This document shows positions 15,591 to 23,334 of a DNA stretch of 53,930 nt, piece by piece (positions within the stretch are counted from its first letter, which is position 1; each line of letters starts with the position of its first letter). The DNA is taken from the NCBI RefSeq assembly GCF_001906925.1, contig NZ_MRWQ01000015.1, forward strand, positions 1 through 53,930, given 5' to 3'. Origin of the DNA: Domibacillus mangrovi. GTDB lineage: Bacteria > Bacillota > Bacilli > Bacillales > Domibacillaceae. A model generated the notes under the pieces. The model worked only from the letters and a program-made list of their open reading frames with translations, was not told where the DNA came from and did not search any database. The translations under genes were made by a program, and so were the position numbers.

Positions 15591-16727
15591 TTACATGTTT
15601 GATTTGAAACTCAATTTCATCAGTGGAAGAGTAGCAATGGTTGTAACGAAAATGACCGCAACGATGACCGCAAACATCTCTTGAGTCAATAAATTGGAAT
15701 CTAAACCAATGGCGGCCATGATCAACGCCACTTCGCCACAGGGAATCATAGCTGAACCGATCCCAAGGGAGCTGTGCCAACTAAACCCAGCCAGTTTAGC
15801 ACCAATACCAGATCCAGCTAATTTCGTTACAATGGCTAAGACACTCAAGATCGCAATAAGATCTAAATAATGAGTGATTCCGGCAAACTGAGCGGATATA
15901 CCGATGGAAGTAAAGAAGACTGGTACGAAGATCGAATAACTAATCGTCTCCACCTTTTTGAACACTTCGTTTTTAAAACTCGTAATATTAATAGAAACTC
16001 CTGCAATATAGGCTCCGATGATTGCAGCAATCCCTGTGTATTCTGCGAAGTAGGCAAAAACAAAACAGATGATTAATGCAGATGTAAGGAGCGTTTCTGT
16101 CACATTTAATCGTGTAACCTTTTTTAAGAACCAAGGAACGACTTTCCAGCCAACTAGAATGGTTCCTATGAAAAATAATGCTTTCTTTAAAATAACCGTT
16201 GTTAAATGAACATCTCCGTCCGTAAAACTCATTAAGAATGCCAACGCAACAATGATGACGACATCATCGATGACAGCGGCACCTAAAATGGTCGTGCCTT
16301 CGCGGGTCTTTAATTGTTTCAATTCCTTAAGTGCTTGAACGGAAATACTTACACTTGTTGCGGAAAGCAGCAACCCTAAAAACAAGGCTTGCATAGTCGT
16401 GAAATGTAACATAATTCCAACGATATAACTGAAAACAAAAGGGACAATCATACCACCGAAACCGACATAGGCGGATGCTTTTCCAGCCCGTTTAAATTCA
16501 TCAATGTCTGTTTCTAATCCGGCAGCAAACATCAACAATATAACCCCGATTTTACTAAATTCCTCTAGGGTCTCTGTCTCATTTATTAATCCTAAAACAG
16601 AAGGTCCTAACACAATTCCAACAAGAAGTTTGCCAAGAACGGAAGGCTGTCCTAATTTTACACTCAGGCTCCCAGCCAATTTGGATGCAAGTAGAATAAT
16701 GGCTAATTGAAGGATGAATACTCTAAT
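15591..16727 (-). CDS. CPA2-family cation/proton antiporter (GerN/NapA-like), possible ATT start
   Basis: About 378 residues with 11-12 membrane helices. Motifs include SVKLGQPSVLGKLLVGIVLGP, MFAAGLETDIDEFKRAGK, GAAVIDDVVIIVALAF (the conserved Asp pair of the ion site) and the end MIPCGEVALIMAAIG. It is similar in type to the Na+/H+-K+ antiporters GerN and NapA. The first conventional start in frame is TTG at 16679, inside helix 1 and without a ribosome-binding site. The frame stays open upstream through RVFILQLAIILLASKLAG to an ATT at 16727, just after AAAGGGGGGAG. The true start is therefore probably ATT, or a mutated ATG. The C-terminus is short, without a TrkA-N domain. Confidence 0.8.
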   Translation of the reverse strand: MRVFILQLAIILLASKLAGSLSVKLGQPSVLGKLLVGIVLGPSVLGLINETETLEEFSKIGVILLMFAAGLETDIDEFKRAGKASAYVGFGGMIVPFVFSYIVGIMLHFTTMQALFLGLLLSATSVSISVQALKELKQLKTREGTTILGAAVIDDVVIIVALAFLMSFTDGDVHLTTVILKKALFFIGTILVGWKVVPWFLKKVTRLNVTETLLTSALIICFVFAYFAEYTGIAAIIGAYIAGVSINITSFKNEVFKKVETISYSIFVPVFFTSIGISAQFAGITHYLDLIAILSVLAIVTKLAGSGIGAKLAGFSWHSSLGIGSAMIPCGEVALIMAAIGLDSNLLTQEMFAVIVAVIFVTTIATLPLMKLSFKSNM

Positions 16728-16909
16728 CTCCCCCCTTTGTTTATGAACTCGTAAAAATACAAAAAGAGCCTATCACGAAAGGACATTTAACTAGTCCTTA
16801 TTCATTCTTATTCAACTAACTGCTCCGTTACGTCAATAATTATTTCTGAATACACAGATTAAAAAATAATCATGTACGATTTGTGTTAAAAATGTTAAAC
16901 ATACGATTC

Positions 16910-16950
16910 TTGACTCGGAATCGATCTCACACTACAATGAGTAATGTGAG
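16910..16950 (+). promoter_or_regulatory. Sigma-A promoter with overlapping inverted-repeat operator (BlaI-type gene)
   Basis: TTGACT (16910-16915), a 17-bp spacer and TACAAT (16933-16938). The inverted repeat CTCACACTAC-AATGA-GTAATGTGAG (16926-16950, one mismatch) covers the -10, as expected for an autorepressed BlaI/CopY-type gene. The CTACA half-site recurs in the palindrome before bdbD. Confidence 0.75.
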
Positions 16951-16961
16951 GTGGCCATCCA

Positions 16962-17375
16962 ATGAAAATACAAAAGTTTAAAATGAACGAAAGCGGCTTG
17001 AACCGTTTTTTCGGTCCCCTTGAAGCGAAAATAATGGATATTCTTTGGAGCGGCGAGGAGCGGACCATTAAAGATGTGCAGCTTGAACTTGAAAAAGAGA
17101 AAGCGACGAATTTCAATACGGTCATGACCGTGATGAACCGGCTCGTGGAAAAAGGCCTCCTGCAGAAACGGGCGGAAGGCAGGACGACGATGTTTAAGCC
17201 GGTATTAACGAGAGAAGAGTTCATCAACACGCAGTCGAAAGAAATGACGCATGAATTGATGGACGAATTCGGCAGCGTTGTCGTCAGCCATATGATTGAC
17301 GCGCTCGATGATGCGGATGATGATCTCGTCGCTCAGCTTGAGCAAAAAATAAAAGAATTGAAGAAGGAACGATAA
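16962..17375 (+). CDS. BlaI/MecI/CopY-family repressor
   Basis: 137 residues. The N-terminal winged helix has FGPLEAKIMDILWSGEERTI, KDVQLELEKEKATNFNTVMT and VMNRLVEKGLLQKR, the signature of BlaI/MecI repressors. The C-terminal half is a dimerisation helix bundle. The family is inactivated by cleavage by an M56-type membrane protease, and such a gene follows after 3 bases. The ATG is 7 bases after GAGGTGG. No beta-lactamase gene or copper gene is near; the adjacent target candidates are the disulfide-bond genes bdbD and bdbC. Confidence 0.85.
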   Translation: MKIQKFKMNESGLNRFFGPLEAKIMDILWSGEERTIKDVQLELEKEKATNFNTVMTVMNRLVEKGLLQKRAEGRTTMFKPVLTREEFINTQSKEMTHELMDEFGSVVVSHMIDALDDADDDLVAQLEQKIKELKKER

Positions 17376-17378
17376 CGT

Positions 17379-18218
17379 ATGTCGAAACGTCAGACGAAAA
17401 CGATGTTTATCGTGTGTCTCATCATGGCGGGAACGATTTTTACGCAAATGGGGCTGTATGTTTTGTCCATGTTCGCAGGTCTGGATATGCGATTTAATCT
17501 TGTTGTGGTCTGCCACAATGCGATGAAGGCATTCGGTTTATCTTTTCTTAAGCATGTACTCGATGCGCTCGTGTTCAGTACGCTGCTGTCGTCAATTTGG
17601 AAAATGGGAACGCAGTGGTATCATTCAGCCCGTATGAAAAAAACGTTTAAGCAATATACTCATCATCAACTTACGTGGGAAATGAATGAGGCATACGGCG
17701 GAGATATTCAAATGATTTCATATCCGGCGCCGATTGCCGTGACGATGGGGTTTTTTTGTCCGAAAATCGTGCTGTCAACGGGACTTCGGGAAATGTTGAG
17801 TGACGATGAATTTGAGGCAGTCGTGCATCATGAAATGTACCATAAACAACACCGTGATCCGCTGAAGGTGTTCGTCATGTCATTTTTCGCGTCGATTATG
17901 TGGTACATGCCAATTTTGAGATGGGTACAGGAACAGTATAAGGTGGCGAAAGAACTGCAGGCGGATGAATATGCGATTCATCAGCAGGGATCATCGGTTG
18001 ATCTTGGCAGTGCGCTCCTTAAAATGTTGAAAGCGGGCAGACAGATGAAGATGCCATTTTCGTACGTGTCATTTGCGGATACGTCCGTGAACTATCGCAT
18101 TCATTGTATACTAGATCCGTTAACAGAATTCCCTTTAAATGTGCCGCTGAAGTCAGCTGTTACGTCGTTGTTTATTTTTTCGATTATTTGTTTATTGTTC
18201 ATTTACGCATTGTCGTAA
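17379..18218 (+). CDS. M56-family membrane metalloprotease (BlaR1-like, no sensor domain)
   Basis: 279 residues. N-terminal helices lie at about 8-33 and 50-75, the zinc motif HEMYH at 151-155 with a third-ligand region KELQADEYAI, and a C-terminal helix at about 255-278. Unlike BlaR1/MecR1 there is no extracellular penicillin-binding domain, so any signal must come through the membrane part or a partner. Family members cleave the paired BlaI-type repressor. The gene follows that repressor by 3 bases and precedes bdbD by about 50 bases. Confidence 0.85.
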   Translation: MSKRQTKTMFIVCLIMAGTIFTQMGLYVLSMFAGLDMRFNLVVVCHNAMKAFGLSFLKHVLDALVFSTLLSSIWKMGTQWYHSARMKKTFKQYTHHQLTWEMNEAYGGDIQMISYPAPIAVTMGFFCPKIVLSTGLREMLSDDEFEAVVHHEMYHKQHRDPLKVFVMSFFASIMWYMPILRWVQEQYKVAKELQADEYAIHQQGSSVDLGSALLKMLKAGRQMKMPFSYVSFADTSVNYRIHCILDPLTEFPLNVPLKSAVTSLFIFSIICLLFIYALS

Positions 18219-18239
18219 ATGATCTTTTTCATCAATTAC

Positions 18240-18254
18240 ACTACATCATGTAGT
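18240..18254 (+). promoter_or_regulatory. Perfect palindrome ACTACA-TCA-TGTAGT before bdbD
   Basis: 15 bp, ending 3 bases before the bdbD ribosome-binding site. It contains TACA/TGTA half-sites like those bound by BlaI-family repressors, though with a three-base rather than two-base centre. It is the likely link between the BlaI-M56 pair and bdbDC. Confidence 0.5.
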
Positions 18255-18271
18255 ACTTAGGAGTGAAGGTT

Positions 18272-18922
18272 TTGGCTAAAGGAATATTTTGGGTTGTTGG
18301 GTTGTTTGCTGTTTGTATGGTGGGCGTTATTTTTTTATCAAATGCAGCGGAAAAGTCGGTGGATATTGAGTATGCGAGCCAGCCGTTTGTTGGAGAAGAG
18401 TCGGCGCCGGTCAATATTGTGGAGTTTGGCGATTATAAATGCCCGGTATGTAAAGATTTCAACGATTCGTTTTTCCCGTTGATCGATCAGGAACTGGTGC
18501 AGACAGGGAAAGCGAAATTTTATTTTATGAATTATTCGTTCATTAATGTCGATTCGAACCGTTCGGCGCAGTTTGCGGAAGCTGTATACAAGGAACTTGG
18601 CAATGAGAAGTTCTGGAAGTTCCATGAATTGATGTACAGCAAGCAGCCGGCAGATTTATCGTTTGAGAAGGTTGATTTATACACGAATGAATTTTTAAAA
18701 GAAACATTGGCTGAAATGGCGACGGAAGAAGAAGTCGCAAGCGTGATGAGCGTCGTGAAGAACGGTGGTTCAATGGATGCATGGGAAAAAGATACAGAAA
18801 CGGCGAAACAGCTCGGTGTATCAGGTACACCGACTTTGTTTGTAGATGGACAAGAGTTTACAGGAAACTCGTTTGATGATTTAGTGAAAATGGTGGAAGA
18901 GGCCGCGGCAGATGGTAAATAA
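18272..18922 (+). CDS. bdbD: BdbD-type DsbA-like thiol-disulfide oxidoreductase
   Basis: 216 residues. An uncleaved N-terminal anchor (GIFWVVGLFAVCMVGVIF) is followed by a DsbA-like thioredoxin fold with the active site CPVC at 57-60 (FGDYKCPVCKDF), a helical insertion and the cis-Pro loop SGTPTLFVDG. It introduces disulfides into secreted proteins and is reoxidised by BdbC, whose gene overlaps the end by 11 bases. I start at TTG 18272, 8 bases after TAGGAG; the GTG at 18263 overlaps that site. In Bacillus the pair serves competence proteins and secreted enzymes. Confidence 0.9.
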   Translation: MAKGIFWVVGLFAVCMVGVIFLSNAAEKSVDIEYASQPFVGEESAPVNIVEFGDYKCPVCKDFNDSFFPLIDQELVQTGKAKFYFMNYSFINVDSNRSAQFAEAVYKELGNEKFWKFHELMYSKQPADLSFEKVDLYTNEFLKETLAEMATEEEVASVMSVVKNGGSMDAWEKDTETAKQLGVSGTPTLFVDGQEFTGNSFDDLVKMVEEAAADGK

Positions 18923-19343
18923 GCCGCTTCTCGCTGCGTGGCTAACAGCGATTATGGCGACGCTCGGCAGTTTATTTTTCAGCGAGCGGATGGAGTTTGT
19001 GCCGTGCACACTTTGCTGGTACCAGCGCATTTTGATGTACCCGCTCGTTGTGCTGCTAGGCATTGCGTTTTACCGGAGCGACCGCCACATCTACCGGTAC
19101 ATTTTGCCGCTGTCTTTGTTTGGGATGGGCATGTCAGGGTATCAATATGCCCTTCAAAAAGTTCCAGCCGTGCAAAAATTTGAAATGTGCACGAGCGGCG
19201 TACCATGTTCAGGAGAATATATCAATGTATTCGGCTTTATCACCATCCCGTTTCTTGCACTGATCGCATTTACAGTTGTGACGGTGATGATGGTCATATT
19301 GTGGAAAAAGACGGCTGCATCGTTTTTAAAAACAAAAGGATAG
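18912..19343 (+). CDS. bdbC: BdbC-type disulfide bond formation protein (DsbB-like)
   Basis: 143 residues, four membrane helices. The quinone-reactive pair is Cys32-x-x-Cys35 (VPCTLCWYQRI) and the second loop pair is Cys93 and Cys99 (MCTSGVPC). It passes electrons from BdbD to membrane quinone. The ATG lies inside the 3' end of bdbD in another frame, so translation is coupled. A very strong terminator begins at its stop codon. Confidence 0.9.
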   Translation: MVNKPLLAAWLTAIMATLGSLFFSERMEFVPCTLCWYQRILMYPLVVLLGIAFYRSDRHIYRYILPLSLFGMGMSGYQYALQKVPAVQKFEMCTSGVPCSGEYINVFGFITIPFLALIAFTVVTVMMVILWKKTAASFLKTKG

Positions 19344-19382
19344 ATAAAAGCGGAACTTATCCGCTTTTATCTATCCTTTTTT
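19334..19382 (+). terminator. Strong terminator overlapping the bdbC stop
   Basis: A perfect 21-bp stem: 19334-19354 (AAAAGGATAGATAAAAGCGG and one A) pairs with 19360-19380, with a five-base loop and a T run. Confidence 0.9.
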
Positions 19383-19710
19383 GTGCTGTGTAGAACCTCA
19401 TGAAGATTTTCACAAAGGTTTTGTACAGGTTTCACAATGATAATGAAAGGATCATTTCCTTAAATTAATGGAACAATTTCTGTGCAATGGAAATTGAAAA
19501 GGGATGACGATGCTTAAGCTAAGTGTCAAACTGGGCTAAACTTTATATCATATAAAGGGACTTGATTTTAAAGGGGGAGATAAAGATGAGAAATGTAATT
19601 TGCACGGTTCGTCCTATTTTCAAAGGAAACCTTAATTCACAGTGAGGCTTCCAGTTTCAATCTGTCGTCAATCGACAAGGCCTTAAATAAGTAAGTAGGT
19701 GGCGGCGTAG
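19383..19710. other. Intergenic region with a 17-bp palindrome
   Basis: The perfect palindrome CTTTATAT-C-ATATAAAG lies at 19541-19557, 28 bp before a strong ribosome-binding site and a 19-codon frame. TGTCG-TCAAT-CGACA near 19662-19676 can form a small hairpin. Otherwise nothing is recognised between bdbC and the converging ytaF. Confidence 0.4.
19586..19645 (+). CDS. Possible 19-residue leader peptide or gene remnant
   Basis: The ATG at 19586 follows AAAGGGGGAG by about 7 bases and reads MRNVICTVRPIFKGNLNSQ before TGA. The start signal is stronger than chance would give, but the peptide matches nothing I know. It could be a leader peptide, a microprotein or a truncated gene. Confidence 0.25.
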   Translation: MRNVICTVRPIFKGNLNSQ

Positions 19711-20265
19711 TTATCTAATCTTTAATATGCCAATTAAAACGAGTAATACACCGGGCAAGAACGATACCCGTTTTACCCAGCCAAGATGCGAGAAGATTCG
19801 TCCTATATTCAATCCAGCTGTCAAAAATAAAAAACTCATCACGGCAATGAAGACAGCTAGTGTAACGGGAGGATAACCAATGATAGCGGCAGCAATCCCA
19901 GCTCCAAATGAATCTAAAGATAGAGCGAAACCGAGTACGACAGCCTCAAGACCCGTGATCGTTCCGGAGCGGTCAAAGTCAGCATCGATCGGTCCTTTTT
20001 GCCGGAAAAACTGAAACAATGCCCATCCGCCTATCAAAATGAAAATAATGCCGCCAATTCGATTCGCTATATAGGGAGGTAAAAGCGGTTGAATCATCTC
20101 GCCTAAAATCATGGCGATTAACAATGAGAAAGCCGAGCAAAGAGCAATTATCACAATTGATTTTACAGGGACCTTCATGTTTTTAAGACCGTAAGAGAGC
20201 CCCACGCTAAAACTATCTAAACTTACCGCAGCCGCCAACAGCAAAATAGAAAACGAAATATTCAT
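19711..20265 (-). CDS. ytaF: YtaF-type sporulation membrane protein
   Basis: 184 residues with about six helices. Two related halves each contain an LDSF motif: AVSLDSFSVGLSYG near residue 17 and ALSLDSFGAGIAAA near 115. This fits the DUF204 fold shared by the MntP manganese exporter and YtaF; the LDSF form and NMKVPVKS are closer to YtaF. YtaF is known as a sporulation-associated membrane protein of unclear activity; cation export is possible by homology. Convergent with the bdbDC unit; the XRE-cupin gene lies upstream on the same strand behind a terminator. Confidence 0.75.
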   Translation of the reverse strand: MNISFSILLLAAAVSLDSFSVGLSYGLKNMKVPVKSIVIIALCSAFSLLIAMILGEMIQPLLPPYIANRIGGIIFILIGGWALFQFFRQKGPIDADFDRSGTITGLEAVVLGFALSLDSFGAGIAAAIIGYPPVTLAVFIAVMSFLFLTAGLNIGRIFSHLGWVKRVSFLPGVLLVLIGILKIR

Positions 20266-20373
20266 AATGAAACTCCTTTCTATTATATGTATATGGAAAG
20301 AGGCGTCAAACGGTTAATCTTATTCGACATCTTCTCCTATTCCTTTTTTAATCGAAATAAGTAAAATTCAAAA

Positions 20374-20418
20374 GAGCTGCCCATTCAGTCAAAAATGTAC
20401 CGACTGATCGGGCAGCTC
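20374..20418 (-). terminator. Terminator of the XRE-cupin gene
   Basis: GAGCTGCCC-ATTCAGTC (20374-20390) pairs with GACTGAT-CGGGCAGCTC (20402-20418), a stem of about 17 bp with one irregular position, followed on the minus strand by TTTTG. Confidence 0.75.
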
Positions 20419-20438
20419 CCTTTTTGTGAGGGCCGCTA

Positions 20439-20969
20439 TTATAATCTGTTATCTTCGGAGTGGACGGCAATCAGTAAGATCGCTTCTTCTTCTCCGATAT
20501 TTTTTACGAAGTGGGGTACACTGGCATTCCAGCTGAATGAATCGCCTTCCTTTGCAATGATGGAATCTTCGCCTTGTTCAGCGAGGACGGTGCCTTTTAG
20601 CACGAGATGACTTTCTTCTCCTTCATGGGCAATGGCTTCACCGGTCGATGCACCAGGCGGTACTTCGACGTGCATCATCCGCAGGCCGCTCCTGGAGGTA
20701 AGATGTTCTATTTTAATGTCATTAAACGTTGTGTACACTCTTTCGTCTTTTCTCACGACTTTCATATGCTGCTTTTTTTCAAGAAGTAAGTAAGGCAGCG
20801 GGACGTCTAGAAAGGTTGCGATGGCTTGCAGTGTATTGAGAGAGGGGGACGTATTGTCGTTTTCGATGTTGCTTATGAACCCTTTTGACAGCCCTATTTG
20901 TTCGCTCATTTGTGCAATCGTTATGTTCTTTCGTTTACGAATGTCCCGTATTTTCGAGCCAATTTCCAC
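20439..20969 (-). CDS. XRE-family regulator with C-terminal cupin domain
   Basis: 176 residues. Residues 1-60 are a HTH_3 domain (IGSKIRDIRKRKNITIAQMS, GLSKGFISNIENDNTSPSL). Residues 105-175 form a cupin barrel (HVEVPPGASTGEAIAHEGEE, EGDSFSWNASVPHFVKN) that probably senses a small ligand. I start at GTG 20969, 7 bases after GGAGG on the minus strand; an upstream ATG is only one base from that site. It is divergent from the tautomerase-esterase-DoxX-SDR-dioxygenase set and is the natural candidate to control it. Confidence 0.85.
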   Translation of the reverse strand: MEIGSKIRDIRKRKNITIAQMSEQIGLSKGFISNIENDNTSPSLNTLQAIATFLDVPLPYLLLEKKQHMKVVRKDERVYTTFNDIKIEHLTSRSGLRMMHVEVPPGASTGEAIAHEGEESHLVLKGTVLAEQGEDSIIAKEGDSFSWNASVPHFVKNIGEEEAILLIAVHSEDNRL

Positions 20970-21021
20970 GTTCATTCCTCCAAAAATAGTGGTATGTAGC
21001 CTATATCGTAACATAAGTGTA

Positions 21022-21080
21022 TTGACAATATCTACAGAATGATGTTATCTTATGAAAAACAAATATTCATAAAAGAATAC
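21022..21080 (+). promoter_or_regulatory. Promoter and candidate operator of the detoxification cluster
   Basis: TTGACA (21022-21027), a 17-bp spacer and TTATCT (21045-21050). Downstream is TATTCATAAAAGAATAC (21064-21080), which contains the inverted repeat TATTC/GAATA. A 14-of-17 match lies at 21357-21373, before the second gene. Confidence 0.6.
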
Positions 21081-21108
21081 TTTATTCATCACGTGAAAGG
21101 AGAAAAAG

Positions 21109-21294
21109 ATGCCGATTATACACATAACGATGCTGGAAGGCAGAGAGGATGAAATCATTGAACAATGTATGCGTGATGTAGCACGTACGGTTCAAAAATC
21201 ATTGGATATTCCGTTGGAAAGCATTCGTATCGTCGTCGAGGAAGTGCCGAAAAATCGATTTGCTGTTGGAGATAAGTTAAAAAGCGAAGTTTAA
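21109..21294 (+). CDS. 4-oxalocrotonate tautomerase family protein
   Basis: 61 residues. Mature Pro1 (MPIIHITMLEGREDE) is the family's catalytic base, and the rest follows the 4-OT beta-alpha-beta plan with VVEEVPKNRFAVGD at the end. Members act on 2-hydroxymuconate or related keto-enol compounds formed in aromatic ring degradation, or dehalogenate analogues. The ATG follows AAAGGAG. First gene of the set divergent from the XRE-cupin regulator. Combined with a dioxygenase at 23335 it suggests handling of aromatic or quinone breakdown products. Confidence 0.85.
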   Translation: MPIIHITMLEGREDEIIEQCMRDVARTVQKSLDIPLESIRIVVEEVPKNRFAVGDKLKSEV

Positions 21295-21356
21295 TCAAAG
21301 ATAAAGATCGTTTAACTTTCTTTTTTTACGGAAATAGTTTACTAATAAGAATAATA

Positions 21357-21373
21357 TATTTTTAAAAGAATAT
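21357..21373 (+). promoter_or_regulatory. Second copy of the candidate operator, before the esterase gene
   Basis: TATTTTTAAAAGAATAT matches 21064-21080 at 14 of 17 positions and is itself near-palindromic. It lies about 20 bp before the start codon at 21394. The regulator that binds it is unknown; the XRE-cupin protein is the nearest candidate. Confidence 0.4.
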
Positions 21374-21393
21374 AAGAGGAGGGGTTTAAAGAT

Positions 21394-22038
21394 ATGGAAA
21401 ATCAGCTTGTTTATGAACTTCGCCGACCGGAAAACATGGAACCAGGAAAGAAATATCCAGCCATTTTCTTATTACATGGAATGGGTAGCAACGAACAGAA
21501 TATGATGCCGCTCGTCTCAGGGATGGATAAAAACCGGTTTGTTTTCAGTATAAGAGGACCTATCCAACAGCCGCCGGGTTATGCTTTTTTTACGATTCAA
21601 GGATTCGGAAACCCGCATAGAGACGCGTTTGACAGTGCAATCCATAAACTTGAGAATTTTATAGACTATGCGATAGAAAAGTACCCGGTTGATACGAACG
21701 AGATCTTTTTCATGGGATTTAGCCAAGGGGCGATTCTTTCGATGACACTTGGATTAAAGCTCGGAACCCGCATAAAAGGAATTATAGCCCTAAGCGGTTA
21801 TATCCCGGCTTTCGTAAAAGAAGAGTACGACATTCAAACGATAGATCAAGTGGCGGCGTTCATTTCACACGGCGAGCATGATCAGGTTTTGCCATTTGAA
21901 TGGGGTGTTGCGGCCGAAGCATTTTATAAACAGCATGGAGCTGATTCAACATTCATTGGCTATCCGCAAGGTCATACCGTTTCAAACGAAAACTACAATG
22001 ATTTTACAGTGTGGTTCAAAAACTTAACTAATAAATAA
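21394..22038 (+). CDS. MhqD-like carboxylesterase/phospholipase family hydrolase
   Basis: 214 residues, alpha/beta hydrolase of the carboxylesterase/dienelactone hydrolase group. HGMGSNEQNM near residue 28 supplies the oxyanion site; the nucleophile is in FMGFSQGAILS, the acid in SHGEHDQVLP and the base in GYPQGHTVS. No signal peptide. In Bacillus subtilis a related hydrolase (MhqD) is induced by catechol and quinones together with a DoxX protein and a ring-cleavage dioxygenase, as in this cluster. Strong ribosome-binding site AGAGGAGGGG. Confidence 0.75.
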   Translation: MENQLVYELRRPENMEPGKKYPAIFLLHGMGSNEQNMMPLVSGMDKNRFVFSIRGPIQQPPGYAFFTIQGFGNPHRDAFDSAIHKLENFIDYAIEKYPVDTNEIFFMGFSQGAILSMTLGLKLGTRIKGIIALSGYIPAFVKEEYDIQTIDQVAAFISHGEHDQVLPFEWGVAAEAFYKQHGADSTFIGYPQGHTVSNENYNDFTVWFKNLTNK

Positions 22039-22061
22039 TAAAAACATTGGAGGAAATAAAT

Positions 22062-22469
22062 ATGAATAAATTAGGGATAAGTATATTTTTATTAAGAATG
22101 GTGTTAGGAATTAGTTTCTTCGTACATGGACTCGTGAAATTCCAAGGCGGTATCGGTAATACGGCCGGATGGTTTGAAAGTATTGGCATCCCCGGATTTT
22201 TAGCCTATGTTGTTGGAACAATTGAATTGGTTGGCGGAATTGCACTCGTTTTAGGACTGGGAACACAAATTGTTTCTGCACTGCTCGCTTTCGTTATGAT
22301 TGGGGCTATACTAAAAGTGAAATTTGCTATCGGTTTCTTAGGAACAGCAGAAATGGCCGGTTACGAACTTGATCTTGCCTTTTTAGTCATCGCTCTATTT
22401 TTAGCAGGAAACGGAAGCAAGCTTTGGTCAGTTGACGGGGCTTTGTTTCATAAAACTGCAAATGAGTAA
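22062..22469 (+). CDS. DoxX family membrane protein (CatD-like)
   Basis: 135 residues, four hydrophobic helices, with the family features RMVLGISFFVHGLVKFQGG, FLAYVVGTIELVGGIALVLG and GYELDLAFLVIALFLAG. The start ATG at 22062 is 7 bases after TTGGAGG, and the gene lies 24 bases after the esterase gene. In Bacillus subtilis the DoxX protein CatD is encoded beside the dioxygenase CatE. DoxX proteins are proposed quinone-linked membrane components in thiol-stress defence. Confidence 0.8.
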   Translation: MNKLGISIFLLRMVLGISFFVHGLVKFQGGIGNTAGWFESIGIPGFLAYVVGTIELVGGIALVLGLGTQIVSALLAFVMIGAILKVKFAIGFLGTAEMAGYELDLAFLVIALFLAGNGSKLWSVDGALFHKTANE

Positions 22470-22489
22470 GCTGTGGAAGGGAGACAGCA

Positions 22490-23272
22490 ATGGAATTAGG
22501 GTTAAAGGGAAAAGTCGCCCTTATTACGGGTTCAAGTAAAGGGATTGGGCTAGAAACCGCTTTGCAATTAGTAAAGGAAGGCGTAAAGGTCACGATATGT
22601 GCGCGTAACAGTGCCAATCTACAGGCTGCTGCGAATCGTATTTTTGAAGAAACAGCTGTTCATGTACATTATATTGAAGCGGATGTAAGCAAGGAAGAGG
22701 ACTGTGAAAAAATGATCACGTCCACCATAGAGAAATATGGGCGATTGGACATTGTTGTGAATAATGCCGGCACTTCCTCTGCAAACCCATTTGAACAAGT
22801 GGGGACGGAACTTTGGCATCAAGATCTTGATTTAAAATTATTTGGCGCCATTCACTGTTCCCGCTATGCGATCCCGTACATGCGACAAGTCGGCGGCGGG
22901 GCGATTGTGAATGTGACCGCGGCGATCGCCAAAACGCCGCCAGCCTCTTCATTGCCGACTACGGTGAGCCGAGCGGCAGGTATGGCCCTCACAAAAGCAA
23001 TGAGCAAAGACCTCGGTCCCGACAACATTCGGGTGAATACAGTCTGCATCGGCTTAATTCGAAGTGATCAAATCGAAAAAAAGTGGAAACAACAAGCGCC
23101 TGAATTTACATGGGAACAATATGCAACGAATAAAGACCATCAAATCCCTCTCGGACGTATCGGGAATACAGAAGAGGCAGCTAAAGTCATTACGTTTCTT
23201 GTTTCAGATGCAGCCTCCTATGTAACAGGGACAGCAGTGAATATAGATGGCGGACTGGCGGGGGCTTTGTAG
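22490..23272 (+). CDS. SDR-family protein lacking the catalytic Ser-Tyr-Lys
   Basis: 260 residues. The Rossmann signature is intact: TGSSKGIGLETA, NNAG in VVNNAGTSSANP, and the ending GTAVNIDGGLAGAL. Aligning the active-site region, the usual Ser-x12-Tyr-x3-Lys reads NVTAAIAKTPPASSLPTTVS followed by R. Ser is replaced by Ala, Tyr by Thr and Lys by Arg. It may therefore bind NAD(P) without standard dehydrogenase chemistry, or use other residues. Start ATG follows GAAGGGAG. It sits 20 bases after the DoxX gene and upstream of the dioxygenase, so it is part of the same operon. Confidence 0.8.
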   Translation: MELGLKGKVALITGSSKGIGLETALQLVKEGVKVTICARNSANLQAAANRIFEETAVHVHYIEADVSKEEDCEKMITSTIEKYGRLDIVVNNAGTSSANPFEQVGTELWHQDLDLKLFGAIHCSRYAIPYMRQVGGGAIVNVTAAIAKTPPASSLPTTVSRAAGMALTKAMSKDLGPDNIRVNTVCIGLIRSDQIEKKWKQQAPEFTWEQYATNKDHQIPLGRIGNTEEAAKVITFLVSDAASYVTGTAVNIDGGLAGAL

Positions 23273-23334
23273 GGAACGGCGCGCCGCCTCAATGGACAGA
23301 TACCGTAGAAAAATAAGAAAGGAAGATCATAAAA

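Noticed and set aside
19408-19451. Fourth copy of the TTTCAC regulon element
   Set aside because: Two TTTCAC sites are 22 bp apart, but the middle site is degenerate and there is no -10 at the required distance.
19711-20340. Manganese (yybP-ykoY) riboswitch before ytaF
   Set aside because: Only about 75 bases separate ytaF from the preceding convergent hairpin, and none of the expected riboswitch core is visible.
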